A stretch of DNA of 64,000 nt from Branchiostoma floridae. Taxonomy: Eukaryota > Chordata > Leptocardii > Amphioxiformes > Branchiostomatidae. Made by a program: the position numbers and the translations under genes. Positions 23,458 to 36,800 of this stretch are shown piece after piece. Position 1 is the stretch's first letter; each line of letters opens with the position of its first letter. Location: assembly GCF_000003815.2 (NCBI RefSeq), contig NW_023365724.1, forward strand, positions 222,212 through 286,211. Reading direction: 5' to 3'. The notes under the pieces are model-generated. The model searched no databases, was not told the DNA's origin, and saw nothing but the letters and a program-made list of their open reading frames with translations.

Positions 23458-23960
23458 GGGTTCCACACAGATGACAAGTTCCAGTCCGTGAACTAGGTAA
23501 GAAAATTTGTTTTCTCTTTTTAAAACGAAGAAAATGGGTTGAAATACTAGTAAAAAGTCACAAGTCTTTGCCTAGTTTTTACGTCTAGCTGTTGTGTACA
23601 CACCACAAATGTAGTAAGAGCTCTTAAAAGTCCGAAGGTTTTGGCTACACACATGTGTAAAGCAGGAACAAATTCATTCTGCTGTTCGGGACTAACTTTT
23701 CAAGGTCAATTCTACACCTAGTAGAAGGGAGTAAGTTTTGTTTGTAAATGTTGATATATCCGATATGTTGAAATATCTGCAGGCATATTAACGTATTGTA
23801 GCTGTGGATAAATCGAAGACACTAAGAAATATCTAACAGATTTTGACTTTTTTTGTACGCCCCGTACTTTCTAGGTCTGACGTTCTGACAAGTCGAGAAT
23901 TTGCGACAGTTTGTTTTCTGAACTTCCGAAGTGTACGCGACTGTGTCGACGTGAGGAAAG
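23458..23960 (+). other. 5' UTR of copy B, two parts
   Basis: A likely untranslated exon ends at 23496 (ACTAG|gtaaga). A second exon begins at 23875 after ctttctag and runs to the start codon at 23961. Both splice sites are conserved upstream of copy C (47509 and 47886). The transcription start is not visible. Confidence 0.5.
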
Positions 23961-26900
23961 ATGGCAACGTTGTCAAAAGAAGATGGGAGAACTGTTGAGC
24001 GAAAGATGAAGGTAAGTTGTCCATTCCTTGTCGGTCATTTCCGAAAATAAAAAACGTTCAACTTTCTAGTTGGGAACACACGGATACCAATTCTCTTTTG
24101 CACCCCAGTTACACCCGATCGTTGCATTTATTTTCCTCCTACTTTGTCAACGACTATTCAGAGATTTCTAACAAGTTGACCCAACTACACAAACTTCCAT
24201 ATATTTCCATAGTTTACTTTTATTAATTCTTTAATCAACATATTCACCTTTTGACCTTTTCTTAACCTTTGCTTTTCCTTGCTCTGTTGTGTTGTGTTTG
24301 TGTTCTTGTTCTCATTCCAGCCTGTTCCCTTTCCTACTCTCAGCAGAGTCAGGGAGGAGAAGCAGCAACCTCCTTTAGCCAGTAAGAAACTGTTTAGTCA
24401 GTTTATGATGCTGTTATGATGCCAGTACTGTGATGTTGATGTCAGAAGTTGACAGTGTTTACAACAATCAGAAAAAAAACAATGGGGAGGGATGACCAAA
24501 TACATATATTTCAGCCAACACCAAGACATTTTTCTTTTCTACAGTTACTCAAGCAACTTGATAGAATTTGGAAACAGATGTTTCAGAAAGTCTATTGTAA
24601 GTGAATGGATGAGAATTTGTAACATATTCATTCAGATTTTTGCTTTTAATCCTGATTCTCTATTAACTCTATGTACACTGACTGGAGACAGTGAGTAATG
24701 TCTGGAACATCTGACCATTTCTAAATCCTATCCAGTTGCTTGAGTAACAGTTGCTGTTACCACAGCACGAAAACGAATATTTAAGCATACTTTCCGAGAT
24801 ACTTAAATGTAGCCTAAAGGTGGGAAAATATTTCCGCAGAGTTTACGGTATCGTAAAGACCACGGAAACCATGGTTTTACATTTCCGTAACCTTTCCGTA
24901 TTCGTTAAGGCAGATTAAATACATGTAATATCTTTACATAACCTTTAAGCATCCTCATATGCGCCGTATATGAAACGGGTATTGCTTATGTACAGAAAAC
25001 ATCTACAGGCTTTGAACCGACCATACGTTCACATACAATCAGTTGACCTTCGCCTTTTTTTTTATTTTCGTGGTTCTCTAAGGTGGAAATTACCAATAGG
25101 AGATGATATATTTTCATTGCCCTTCCGTTACAATTGATCTCATTTTACATACTCTTATCAGTATAGGTCTATGGAGACCTCCCCCTTTTATGTATAGGTA
25201 TGGTAGCGTTTATTTCTAAGAAGAGGCATTGCTTTTACCAAATTAAGAGTATTTTCTGCTCAATATACCACATGCGCCATTCAATAAAGCAGCGGCTTCA
25301 AATGAATAGCTCCTGCTGTGTTTGCGTGTTTAGTTTAACCAAGAAAAGTAAATATCCTGTGTGAAAGCTACATATAACAGATACAATCTTTCCGATATCT
25401 TTCCGTTACATTTGAGCTGACTTTACATAAAAGGGGGGAGGTTTAAGCAAACCTCCCCCCTTTTATGTATAGGTGGAAAAAAGGTGTCGGAAAAGTAGCG
25501 TTAATCATTACTTGAAGAAGAGGCATTACTTTTACCAAATTAAGAGTATTTTCCGCTCAATATACCACATGCGCCGTTCACTTAAGCAGCGGCTTCAAAT
25601 GAATAGTGTTTGCGTGTTAAGTTTAACCAAGAAAAGCAAATCTCCTTTGTGAAAGTTACATATAACAGATACAATCTTTCCGATGTCTTTCCGTTACATT
25701 TGAGCTGACTTTACATAAAAGGGGGGAGGTTTAAGCAAACCTCCCCCCTTTTATGTATAGGTGGAAAAAAGGTGTCGGAAAAGTAGCGTTAATCATTACT
25801 TGAAGAAGAGGCATTACTTTTACCAAATTAAGAGTATTTTCCGCTCAATATACCACATGCGTCGCTTACTAAAGCAGCGGCTTCAAATGAATAGCTCCTG
25901 CTGTGTTTGCGTGTTAAGTTTAACAAAGAAAAGCAAATCTCGTCCTGTGTGAAAGCTACATATAAAAGATACAATCTTTCCGATGTATTTCCGTTACATT
26001 TGAGCTGACTTTACATAAAAGGGGGGAGGTTTAAGCAAACCTCCCCCCTTTTATGTATAGGTGGAAAAAAGATGTCGGAAAGGTAGCGTTAATTATTATT
26101 TGAAGAAGAGGCATTGCTTTTACCAAATTAAGAGTATTTTCCGCTCAATATACCACATGCGCCGTTCACTAAAGCAGCGGCTTCAAATGAATAGTGTTTG
26201 CGTGTTAAGTTTAACCAAGAAAAGTAAATCTCCTTTGTGAAAGCTACATATAACAGATACAATCTTTCCGATGTCTTTCCGTTACATTTGAGCTGACTTT
26301 ACATAAAAGGGGGAGGTTTAGCAAACCTCCCCCCTTTTATGTATAGGTGGAAAAAAGATGTCGGAAAGGTAGCGTTAATCATTATTTGAAGAAGAGGCAT
26401 TATTTTCCGCTCAATATACCACATGCGCCCTCACTAACGCAGCAGCTTCGCCTGAATAGCCCCTGCTGTGTTAACGTGTTGAGTTTAACCAAGATAAGCA
26501 ACATTTGCTCCTGGTTAAAACTTACATATAGCAGATACAATTTTTGGAATGTATAGGTGCAAACGGAAAGGTAGCGTTAATTATTATTCTTAAAAGAGGC
26601 ATTGCTTTTACCAAATTACGAGTATTTTCCACTCAATATACCACATGCGCCTCTCACTAAAGTAGCGACCTCGCCTGAATAACTCATTCTGTGTTAGCGT
26701 GTTTGACGAAACCAGGAAAATCAAAATATCCTCATGGAACATATGGTATCTTTCCAATGTCTTTACGTTACCATTGAGCTCACTTTACACAAAAAGATGC
26801 TATGTACAGGTGCAAGAAAGATGTCGGAAAGGTAGCGTTTACTTTTTCCAGTAGTATCGTATGTTACCGATATCGTTCCGTTACCTTTGCCTTTGAGCTT

Positions 26901-29900
26901 ACTTTTCAGAAAACTCTCTGAACTTTCTTTACAGAGGTGGAGATTGATAGTTACAGAAAAAGATGTTGGAGAGGTAGCGTTGAAAGCAAGGAAATTAAAT
27001 ATTTAACCTCCTTGTTGAAAGGAAACAACAGTCGCCGGGAGGACTGGGTACATGCCCCCGAAGATTGGTGGTCATAATTACGGCATGTTCCCGTTCAGGG
27101 TAAGAGGACTAGTACTGGGCGGCCTGTCCAGCAGTATGTCGCTCGCGGGTGGCTGTGCCTTGCAGCTTGGCATCCCGACGACATAGCGTCCTCACTACGC
27201 GGTAACGTATCATGGGAATATAGCGGGTTTGCTGTTTATATAATTGTACAAAAAAACTTTCTTATCATCTGGAAGAACATTTATTATCTACAAGCAATAA
27301 TCACGTTCTCCCAGAAAGGCTGGTATTTTCTAGTGTGGTAACAGTTGTGTTTAGCTTAACATTGGCTAAACAGCGTACAAAGGGGATGGTGTTTTTCAAA
27401 TTCAAATTTATTCGCCGTCAACTATGAATAACGAACAACGCGGCATTGAATTTCTAATTAGCAGCTCCCAGAAGAGGCCAGTCATGTGATAGGGCGTTAT
27501 CCAATGACAGACAAAGGTGGGTTTTTTAAACCTAACGAATATACCATAATTTATAGAAGAAACCAGTTTGCAGGGCGTCTGTTTCGGGACAAGTCAAGAA
27601 GGAGCCTTGGATCCGTTTCAACACACGGATTATCGGCGTGGCTTTGCCGCAAATGGGTTCGAACGGAACTACAGGACGGAACGGACATAACCATAGGACA
27701 CTCAAGGCTTGCCAGAAACGGAGTATGTTGGAGAGTCTTCAAAGGGGCACAACTCAGGGTGAATTCAAGACTGTGTCATCTTGACCAGCATAAGTTGGCG
27801 GAGATATGGAGAGCACGGCCTGTTCATCACAAAACAGTAACCGTCTTCGGGAATCTCAGCGGATTTTTCCTAATGTGATGGCCAGATGGAACTATGCTGC
27901 TTGAAATGATGTCTTTCCAGGCGTATCGCCCGACACTGGACTCCAAATTGTGGACTTAAATGTAGCGGAGATTCGTGCATGGATATTGTACACCGATTGT
28001 TCCCTCGGTCGACCAATCCAAGTCCACAATTGGACTCACAAGATAGTTTAGACGGCAAAGCCATAGATACCGGTGTAGGTATGATTCACACCAAATAAGA
28101 CACGCATACCCGATGCAAAAGTTCCAATTTAAGCCACACAAAACACATAAAGCCTACCTAAAGATGCGGAAAGGTTTAAACTTACGCCGCCTTTACTAAA
28201 AATAAATGACAACTATAGTCCAAGGAAAGATCACGGAAAGCGTTCGGATAAGTACGTTTCTGCACTTCTTCGCGTGCCTTTCAGGGTGTGTAAACGACAC
28301 ATAAACGTGGGGAAATCGTGACGGAAATCGACTGTAAATGTGGTCAAAAGATCACGGAAAGGTCTTAAGAAACGCGTGCTTTCCGCCCGTATAGGTTACA
28401 AAAAACTGTCATTAACGACGCCTTTAAGCGTCTAATAGTTGCGGAAAGGCACGTGAAGGAGTGCCGAAACGTACATATAAGTGCATTAAAGGGAATCTTT
28501 ACGTTCACGGATAGATGTCGTTAAGTTGCGGAAAGGGTGCAGAAAGGTCTTAATAAACGCATACTTTCCTCCCGTATAGGTTACGAAAAACTGTCATTAA
28601 CGACGCCTTTAAGCGTCTAATAGTTGCGGAAAGGCACGTGAGGAGTGCATATAAGTACATATAAGTGCCAACGTAAAGGTAACATTAAAGGGGATCTTTA
28701 CGTTCGCGGATAGATGTCGTTAAGTTGCGGAAAGGGTGCAGAAACGTCGCGTTTACGTTGAGTTTAAGCTTGCTTAAATACCAGATTTCGTGCTGTGTAC
28801 ATTACATGTCTTACTTTACCTGGATGTCTAACCTCCATCAACATGTCCTGACTGGTAAGCCCTTAAACCGTGGAATTGACTCAGTGTGACCTTTATTTAT
28901 TTATGTTAGTATAAGGAGCAGTTGTATCTTGCTCATGGCAGCATTTCAACTGTAGGGTGAAAGGACTTACTTGTAAAATCAGTCTCTATGCTTTCAAGTT
29001 ATCATTGAGGAGGCAAACACAATAAAATGGATTTCTGAATTTGAACTCTGAGATAAAAGTAAAGACAACACATATTTCAGGAATGTGTGCAGGGACATTT
29101 CATCACCTTAACCTGTTTGCAGGGACATTTCGGTAACATCACTTTAACTGTCTCTATCTGTTATTCCAGCAGTCTGAGGAGAGATACTGGTACAGTACAG
29201 GAGACCCTGTATACTCTTCACCAGTAAGTAATGTTACATGTAGAAAGAATGGGTCTACCGAAAGTGCGAAAAGGAACGAAAAGGAACGTTTGTTTCTTTT
29301 CGTTCCTTTTCGTTCCTTTTCGTTCCTTTTCGTTCCTTTTCGCACTTTCGGTACTTTCCTTTTCGTTCCTTTTCGCACTTTCGGTACTTTCCTTTTCGTT
29401 CCTTTTCGCACTTTCGGCACTTTCCTTTTCGTTCCTTTTCGCACTTTTGCTACCGAAAGTGCGAAAAGGAACGAAAAGGAACGAAGTATGAAGCAAACTA
29501 AAATAAAATCAATGGGAATATAAGGAACCGGTACTGCGGGCGTTGGAAGCCTATGATACATGCTTTATTTTACTCAGAATTTGGCAATATCAAATTTTTA
29601 CGGGGCTGTTTTAGGCTGTTGTCTTTGTGTGGCCAAATTATTCTCTGAAGATCAGCGAAATACAAGAAAACAGAACTGAGATAAGAAAGTAAGGACTAAA
29701 ATTCAGTTACTGGTGGGTGATGGATAAATATCGATTAATATACATTTTCAGAATGAGGCAAGATTGTAGCGTTGTTGTTGTATTTGGGTGGCTTCTGTTC
29801 TTCTAAGATGGGAGCGCCGCATGCAAATGACCTGCGATTGTTTACGTCTAATAGAAGTCCGGTCAGGAAGGATATGCTAATGAGACTGGAGACATATCTT

Positions 29901-31858
29901 CTTGCTCGTTCACGACAAAAGAAAAGCTGTGAAAGGATAGACATGTATACATTGTACCAAGGAGTTTTCTTCACGTTGTACCATGAGTATTAATCATTTT
30001 GTGGGAAGAAATAATGGCCAACGTGAGAAATTTGTGCAAAGGATATTGGGAAACTACGGAGAGATCTGGCGGGCGACACACGTCTCCCGTGCGGGTTCGG
30101 CAGAAAAAGTTATTGGAACCAGGCCTCGAGTTGAAATCAACGCGGTGTCCCGATTGCCCGGGGCCACTTATAATTCAGGCCGGGACCACTAGAAAACGAC
30201 TTTGTGACATTTTTGGGACCGTAGAAAAATAACCTACACCATAATGTCAACTCGTCAAACGTTTTTCTAGCGCGCTACTCAGCGGCTTTCAATCCCCCAC
30301 CCCCTCCCCCCAATTTGATCTGTGACAGCCCGCGTGGGAACCCGTTCCTTTTCGTTCCTTTTCGCACTTTCGGTAATTTCCTTTTCATTCCTTTTCGTTC
30401 CTATCCAATCTTTTCGTTCCTTTTCGTTCCTTTTCGCACTTTCGGTACTTTCCTTTTCGTTCCTTTTCGCACTTTCGGTACTTTCCTTTTCGTTCCTTTT
30501 TGCTCCTTTTCGTTCCTTTTCGTTCCTTTTCGTTCCTTTTCGTTCCTTTTCGTTCCTTTTCGTTCCTTTTCGCTCCTTTTCGTTCCTTTTCGCTCCTTTT
30601 CGTTCCTTTTCGTTCCTTTTCGCTCCTTTTCGTTCCTTTTCGCACTTTCGGTACACCGGAAAGAACCTACAATGGCACCATGGATAATATAGCAGTGTAG
30701 AGAAACGGGTTGCAGTTATTTAGATGGGGTGTAAAGCCAGAATAGATCTCACAGATCAATCTGGTCTGATGTAGATTGTTATGTTATATTGAGAAAGTAC
30801 AATAAGAGTTATATTCTTTGAAGCTGAATTAACTGGTTTGTGGTAAAAGCAAAATTAGAAACAGTAGAAATAAAAATTTCATTGAGGACTTTGGAAAGAT
30901 CCATGCTTGGTCAGACTTGGGCACTATTCATGTATTTTTAGGACAGAAGAAAATTCACCTAGTTTATGGAGTACTGTGTATTCATTCATTGCCACTGTTG
31001 GGGCAATATTCTAATCACTTTTCATGTTGCCTATTTAACTGTCGAATTCCTTTTCACAATACTAGATGTACTAGTAATACAGAATGGCTTTGCTTGAATT
31101 ACTGCTTGCAGTTGATCACATGTGAAAGTGCCACATACTTTCTTTTGTCGAGTAGACCCCAGTGATTTGTGGGATACCTAATGGTGTTTCTGCATGAAGT
31201 CATATGGTGGTTTGTATATCAATCCCCCACCACCTGTTATTCTTATTCCAGATTGTTTCTCAAGAAAAGGGAAGATGGCTCTCCATTTAACAGGTAAGAC
31301 TATGGTAAGACTATGGTTTCTGTGTGGGGGTTAACATACACAGCAAACTTCACATTACTCAAGATAGCTTCTGAGGTAAACAAGTAGAATGTACAATGTA
31401 GTCATAGGCCGATCTCAGATATTTTTTCTCTCATTAAAAGAATCACATGTACCTTTCAGAATACGTTTCAATCCCCAGATGCTCATATAACAGTTCTTGT
31501 CTATGTAGTTATCAAAGTTTTCTACCTATTGCATGCAGAAACTTTCCTTGTCCTTGGTGCTGAATGAAAATCTGCTTTAACATATAACTCCAGTTCACCT
31601 TTATCTGCGGGAAACCTTTATCCATTGTTTTAAAATCAGGGCATTCAAGGATATGAAGTGGATGAACGATGGATTCAATTTGTAATATTTCCAGATATTG
31701 TACAAATGTAGTTTGAAGCCAAAGTCCCAATATGGACTTGATATCATTAATTCCAGTTACTGTACAACGGGTAAACTATTAGGTTACCCAGCAGACAGGT
31801 GCATGTGTGTCGCGGGCAGAAATGTAACGTTATGTGTGTGTATGTAATATTTTTTACA

Positions 31859-31903
<45 letters not shown>

Positions 31904-33779
31904 GCATGAGACAAGGGGGGGGGGGGTGCATTTTCCAGCTCGTTTGAAAGCAAATAGACTAATCCTTCCTAATTTAGGCTTAGGTCACATTTCCAAACCG
32001 GGGCCCGGTCGGAATCTTTCAAGAAACGAAAAATCAAGATATATACCTAGAAATATGCAAATATCATGCCCATGTATCTTATTTTGACATTTTGTGTATT
32101 TTGATGTATTTTATATCATACTTTTCTCTCCCGAAAGCTGCCCGACCGGGCCCCGGTTTGGAAATGTGACCTTAGCCTTACAGGGAGGCTGCAGAGCTTC
32201 TAGAGTTGGCTCAAGAGTAAGTTAACAGATCACTTTTAATTTCTTATTGCCTTATTCAAACTAACATCTAGAAGGTAAAAAAGTATGTGTAACATACCAG
32301 CTTTGTGAGTATAAGGTGCTAGCCTAATATTAGAGAGAGAGAGAGAAAGAGAAAGAGTGAGGGAGAGAGAGAGGGGGGGGGCATGAAACATAGTATCACG
32401 AGAAACATGTTTTTTGTAATGTCATCGACAGAACTGATTGTTTTGTATTCTCTCCCCAAAACAGTCAAGCTGAAGCTGCTGAGGATGACCTGGTCAGGAC
32501 GTCCTTCCAGCAGATGCTGCTAACTGATGAGAAGCTGTGAGTCTTTCAGTGTCTTCATCGTGTATTATGTTCTGTTTCTACTGTTGAAGTGCTTAGGGCA
32601 GGAACTGGCCCCTTGCTCCTCTTCATCCAGTGTTGATAAGATAGACCTTCTCAGGGTTGGACAAGTTTTCTAAAAAAATTACTTCCCCAAAGTCTTCCTT
32701 GTCATCAATGTTTTTCCATCTATTGGATGCAGAAAATTTCCTTGTCCTTGGTGCTGAATGAGAATCTGCTGCATGTGTATATTTGCAAATCACGTACACG
32801 TGTGTGCACGTGCACAAGTGCATTTATGTATGTCTTTGCGTGTATGTCATAATGTGTATATCTGTAAGTTCGGTAACATGTATGTATGTTATATATACCT
32901 ATTATAAATGTGTGTGTGCGCGTGTGTGTGTTAGCAAGAGACCGGGGGGTGGGGGGTCATTTTCCACCTTTCTTTGAAGGCAAATACAGTCAAATCTGTA
33001 TTAGCGGCCACCTTTGCATGGTGACCACCTGGCTATTGCAGTCAATTTTTGTCTGACCCTTGAATTTTTCCCATTAACCTAAGCTTTAAGAAATAGTTCA
33101 GAGCAGCCACCTGTCCAACGCGGCCACGGCCAGACAATTTTCGGTCCCGTAGATACAGAAACATTGCATATTTTGACCAAACGGCGTTCGTATGTGACTC
33201 TGTCCGTATGCTCCAAGTTTAAAATCGTAGTTTGCGAGGATTTGAAGTTCCTGACAGGGTTATTTTGATGGTAGGGGAACATACCTTGAACGTTACAGCA
33301 CAAGTCTTTGCGAATTGACCAACATTCCGCAGATCAATTATATCAATCATTTTCAGTAGATTTGACTTTGTCAGGGTCAGTTGAACTTTGTTTGAGACAA
33401 TTTAGACAATGTTACTTTGCGAGAAAGATTAGTGGGTACTGAAATCATAACTTATTGCTTGTAATTTATTGCTTGGCAATTGGTCAGCATTTTCTCTATA
33501 GTGGCCACCTGTCTATAGTGGCCACATTTCTCTTGTCCCGTGAGTGACCGCTATAGACAGGTTTGACTGTAGACTAATCCTTCCTAATTTACAGGGTGGC
33601 TGCAGAGCTTCTTGAGCTGGCTCAAGAGTAAGTTTACAGATCACTTTGATTTTTTATTGCCTAGTCATAAAGATCCAATACTACAATCAAGTACTTCACT
33701 GATATTGTCAAACTAATATCTAGAGGAAGGTGAGATAGTATGTATAACACATCATCTTTGTAAGCATAAGGTGCTAGCT

Positions 33780-33812
<33 letters not shown>

Positions 33813-36800
33813 CATCAATCATAGTTTATCATAAGAAAATTGTGTTTGTAAAGTCAAGACAGAATTGATTGTTTTATATTCTCTCCCCAAACAGGCAAGC
33901 TGAAGCTGCTGAGGATGACCTGGTCAGGACGTCCTTCCATAATGCAGAACTGCAGATGCTGCTAACTGATGAGAAGCTGTGAGTCTTTCAGTGTCTTCAT
34001 CGTGTATTTGGTTCTGTTTCTACTGTTGAAGTGCTATTAGGCCAGGAACTGGCCCCTTGCTCCTCTTCATTCAGTGTTGATAACATAATAATATAAGACC
34101 TTCTCAGGATTGGACAGGTTTTCTAAAAAAATTACTTGCCCAAACCAATTGTTCGCTTCTCCAAAATTCAAAATGTCACTTTTATTATATGCATTTTTAC
34201 TTCTTGCAATGGAAATCTTATTATTGCCTTTATTTTTCTATGTTGTCACCATTGCTTAATGTCATGACTAAAATGTAACAAGTATATATGATAATCTCAC
34301 AATAGATCGGGCAACTGGGATAGGTCATGCACTTGCCTGATCAGCACTTTCACAATGTCCTGGACAATAGGGCTAGTGGACTTGTCCAACCCTGCTTCTT
34401 GAAAAATATTAATGAATTTTTTAGAACTGGAATGGTAATACTATGATCTGACACAATAAGCAATTTTGTATATTCAGTACAATTTATTTTAATGCACATT
34501 GTACATTTTATTATCACAGACAAGCAGATGATGCAAAGGTGCAACACAAAAGGTAAAACTATGAATTTCCAACTTTTCAGTTTTGGTCCATCTTTTCAGA
34601 CCTTGTTGTAATTAATGTAATAATAATTATTATAAGACACTTAATGATAATGTTTGTATCTATTGCAATAAATATTTTCTCTATACTAAACTGTATGACT
34701 TTTTTTTTAACACAGGGAGCTCTCTCAGGCCCATGAAGACCTAGAAATGTGAGTAGTTGTTTGACATTTTTCCTAGATAACTTATTAAATGTAGACTGAT
34801 AGAATTGAAAACTCATTTTGCATAAGGTGATTTTTCTTGAAAAGAAATTGAATTCAGAATGGGAATTTCAAAACAAATGGCTATTTATGTAAAGCAATTC
34901 ATAATCATTAGTAAGTTAGAGTAGATGCACCTTATCTATTAGTTGAGGAAACCTTACATCTGAACAGAGAAATATAAAAAGGGATATCAATAAACGTGTC
35001 TTTATAAACACATCATAATTTATTATGTGCACTTCATCATCTCTTAATCTATTAGGGCCATCTGTGAACTACAGGAGGAAAAAAAGAGGTTTGTGATTAT
35101 TTTGACCTCTTTGAGTACTTTTCAGTTTTGTTACTTATAAAAACATTGTTAAAAAACTAACTTCGTTTGAAAACTTTAAGAAGAAATGAAAACTTTTTTT
35201 GCACTGATTGTATCTTCAAAGAAGCACTGTTTTGTGAATGTATTTGCTTGCCTTTGTTAATGGAAGTTTATGATGTATTGTAGTATTGATACCTGCTTAC
35301 TGTTCATACCCCCTGTAATGTCTGTACCATCTGTTGTGTCCATACCCCAGTAATGTCCACGTCCCCTGGAGTGCCAGGCAGCGTACTCCATTCAAATGTA
35401 TCAGTGCTGTCTTTAGCATGTGTACCCCCGTGTTGTTCAAACAAGGCCTACTGTCTATAACGTTAGCCCCTAAGTTATATGTCCATAATTTATCTACTGT
35501 TACTCAGTATAGCTTCCCCCAAGTACTGTCTGTACCCCCTTTTACTGTCTGTACTTCCTGTAGTCTCCATAGCCCCTTAACTGTCCTTCTCCTCTGAGTT
35601 GTCTGTACCCTGTTTGTGTACATACTGCTTGTAGTGTTCATATTTGCTGTATGTACCGTCACCTGTTGAGGTATTTTCTCATACTTCAAGTGTTCTTTTG
35701 GTATTAGCAGTATCTGTATTTGCTGTGAATTCTGTCTGTGCACCAGTTTACATTCCAATCCCATTATCTATGACAGGAGTGCCCAGAAGCACATCCTGAT
35801 AGATGACTTGAAGGCTCAGGTCGCCATTCTAAAGACAGGAGGGTCCTGGTGAGTTATCTTCTGTGTCTTTTTGGCAACACCTCGGGAGCACTTTTTATTC
35901 CATAACATGAAACATTCATATTTTTTATTTAGTTGCTTTTGAATTAATATAACAGCTTGGCTAGAGGTAAAATAATAAGTGGATATAAGTGGTTTTGCTT
36001 TTGTTGTACATTGTTGTATTATGTAATTATTGTATTGTATGTATGTGTTATTTGTATGTATCCTGGGCCTCCATGAAAAGCAGTGTCAGTCACTGATGGA
36101 AGCTTACCCTGGTAAAAGGACACAGAAGTATATAAAATCATAGGTATGGTTCAATACATTTGATGTTTTAATTATTTTCAGTTTCAGCAGTAGATATGAA
36201 GCCAGAGCCCACGTCTCACTTGAAGAGGCAGAAGCGATGGCATACAGGATCGCAGAACTGGAGGTCCTTTTGGAGGAGCAGCGGAAGTGAGTTGACTCAA
36301 TATGAGAAATATAGGACAGTCACTATAATTATTTTGTCCATACATTCTTTCCTGGTCCTGTTCATGTATCTGTGGCAATTCACTGCAAATCCAGGCTCAC
36401 ATCTTGGTGTGCTTTGTACTCATTTCAATTTTGCTCTTGCCATTGTTGTGTACTTTCAAATTTGGATGTTAACTTTGATTTCTTTGTGTTATTGAGATTT
36501 GAATTCGTCACAATGAGTATGATAAATTTTATTGCATTTTATGTTGCCCTACAGTGAAAACACCGAGCTGATAGCCCAGTTACAACAGTCTGAGGAAGAG
36601 AGTCTGCCATATAACACAGAACAACAAGACCACTCTTTCCTGCCCGAGTGCTTCCTGGCTCACAGCGCCTCGCCCATTGATGAGGAAGAGATGCTGCCAC
36701 CTGACATGGAATGCAAAGAGGACTCTTTCCTGCCCGAGTGCTTCCTGGCCCGCTGCCCCTCACCAATGAATGACAAGGAGGAAGGGCTGCCAGCAGACAT

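Larger units (their letters stand above)
29250..30657. mobile_element. 1.4-kb element with (TTCCTTTTCG)n ends in copy B intron 3
   Basis: Inverted ends TACCGAAAGTGCGAAAAGGA begin a few bases inside each boundary. The flanks AGAAAGAA (29242-29249) and GGAAAGAA (30658-30665) match at 7 of 8 bases, and copy C has a single GAAAGAA at about 49185. An 8-bp duplication suggests a hAT-like element (inference). Both ends are expanded 10-bp minisatellites; the centre (29490-30340) has no recognised gene. Confidence 0.75.

Noticed and set aside
24321-24343. Using the AG at 24320 as the exon 2 acceptor
   Set aside because: It leaves exon 2 in a phase that hits a stop in exon 3. The stretch is better explained as the pyrimidine tract for the CAGCAG acceptor.
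24544-24598. Apparent exon TTACTCAAGCAACTTGATAG... reading LLKQLDRIWKQMFQKVY with good splice sites
   Set aside because: It is one arm of an inverted-repeat MITE present in both copies, and its phase fits neither exon 2 nor exon 3.
29154-30692. Frames encoding SFLFVPFR or KRNEKERKG repeats
   Set aside because: They are translations of the (TTCCTTTTCG)n minisatellite inside a mobile element.
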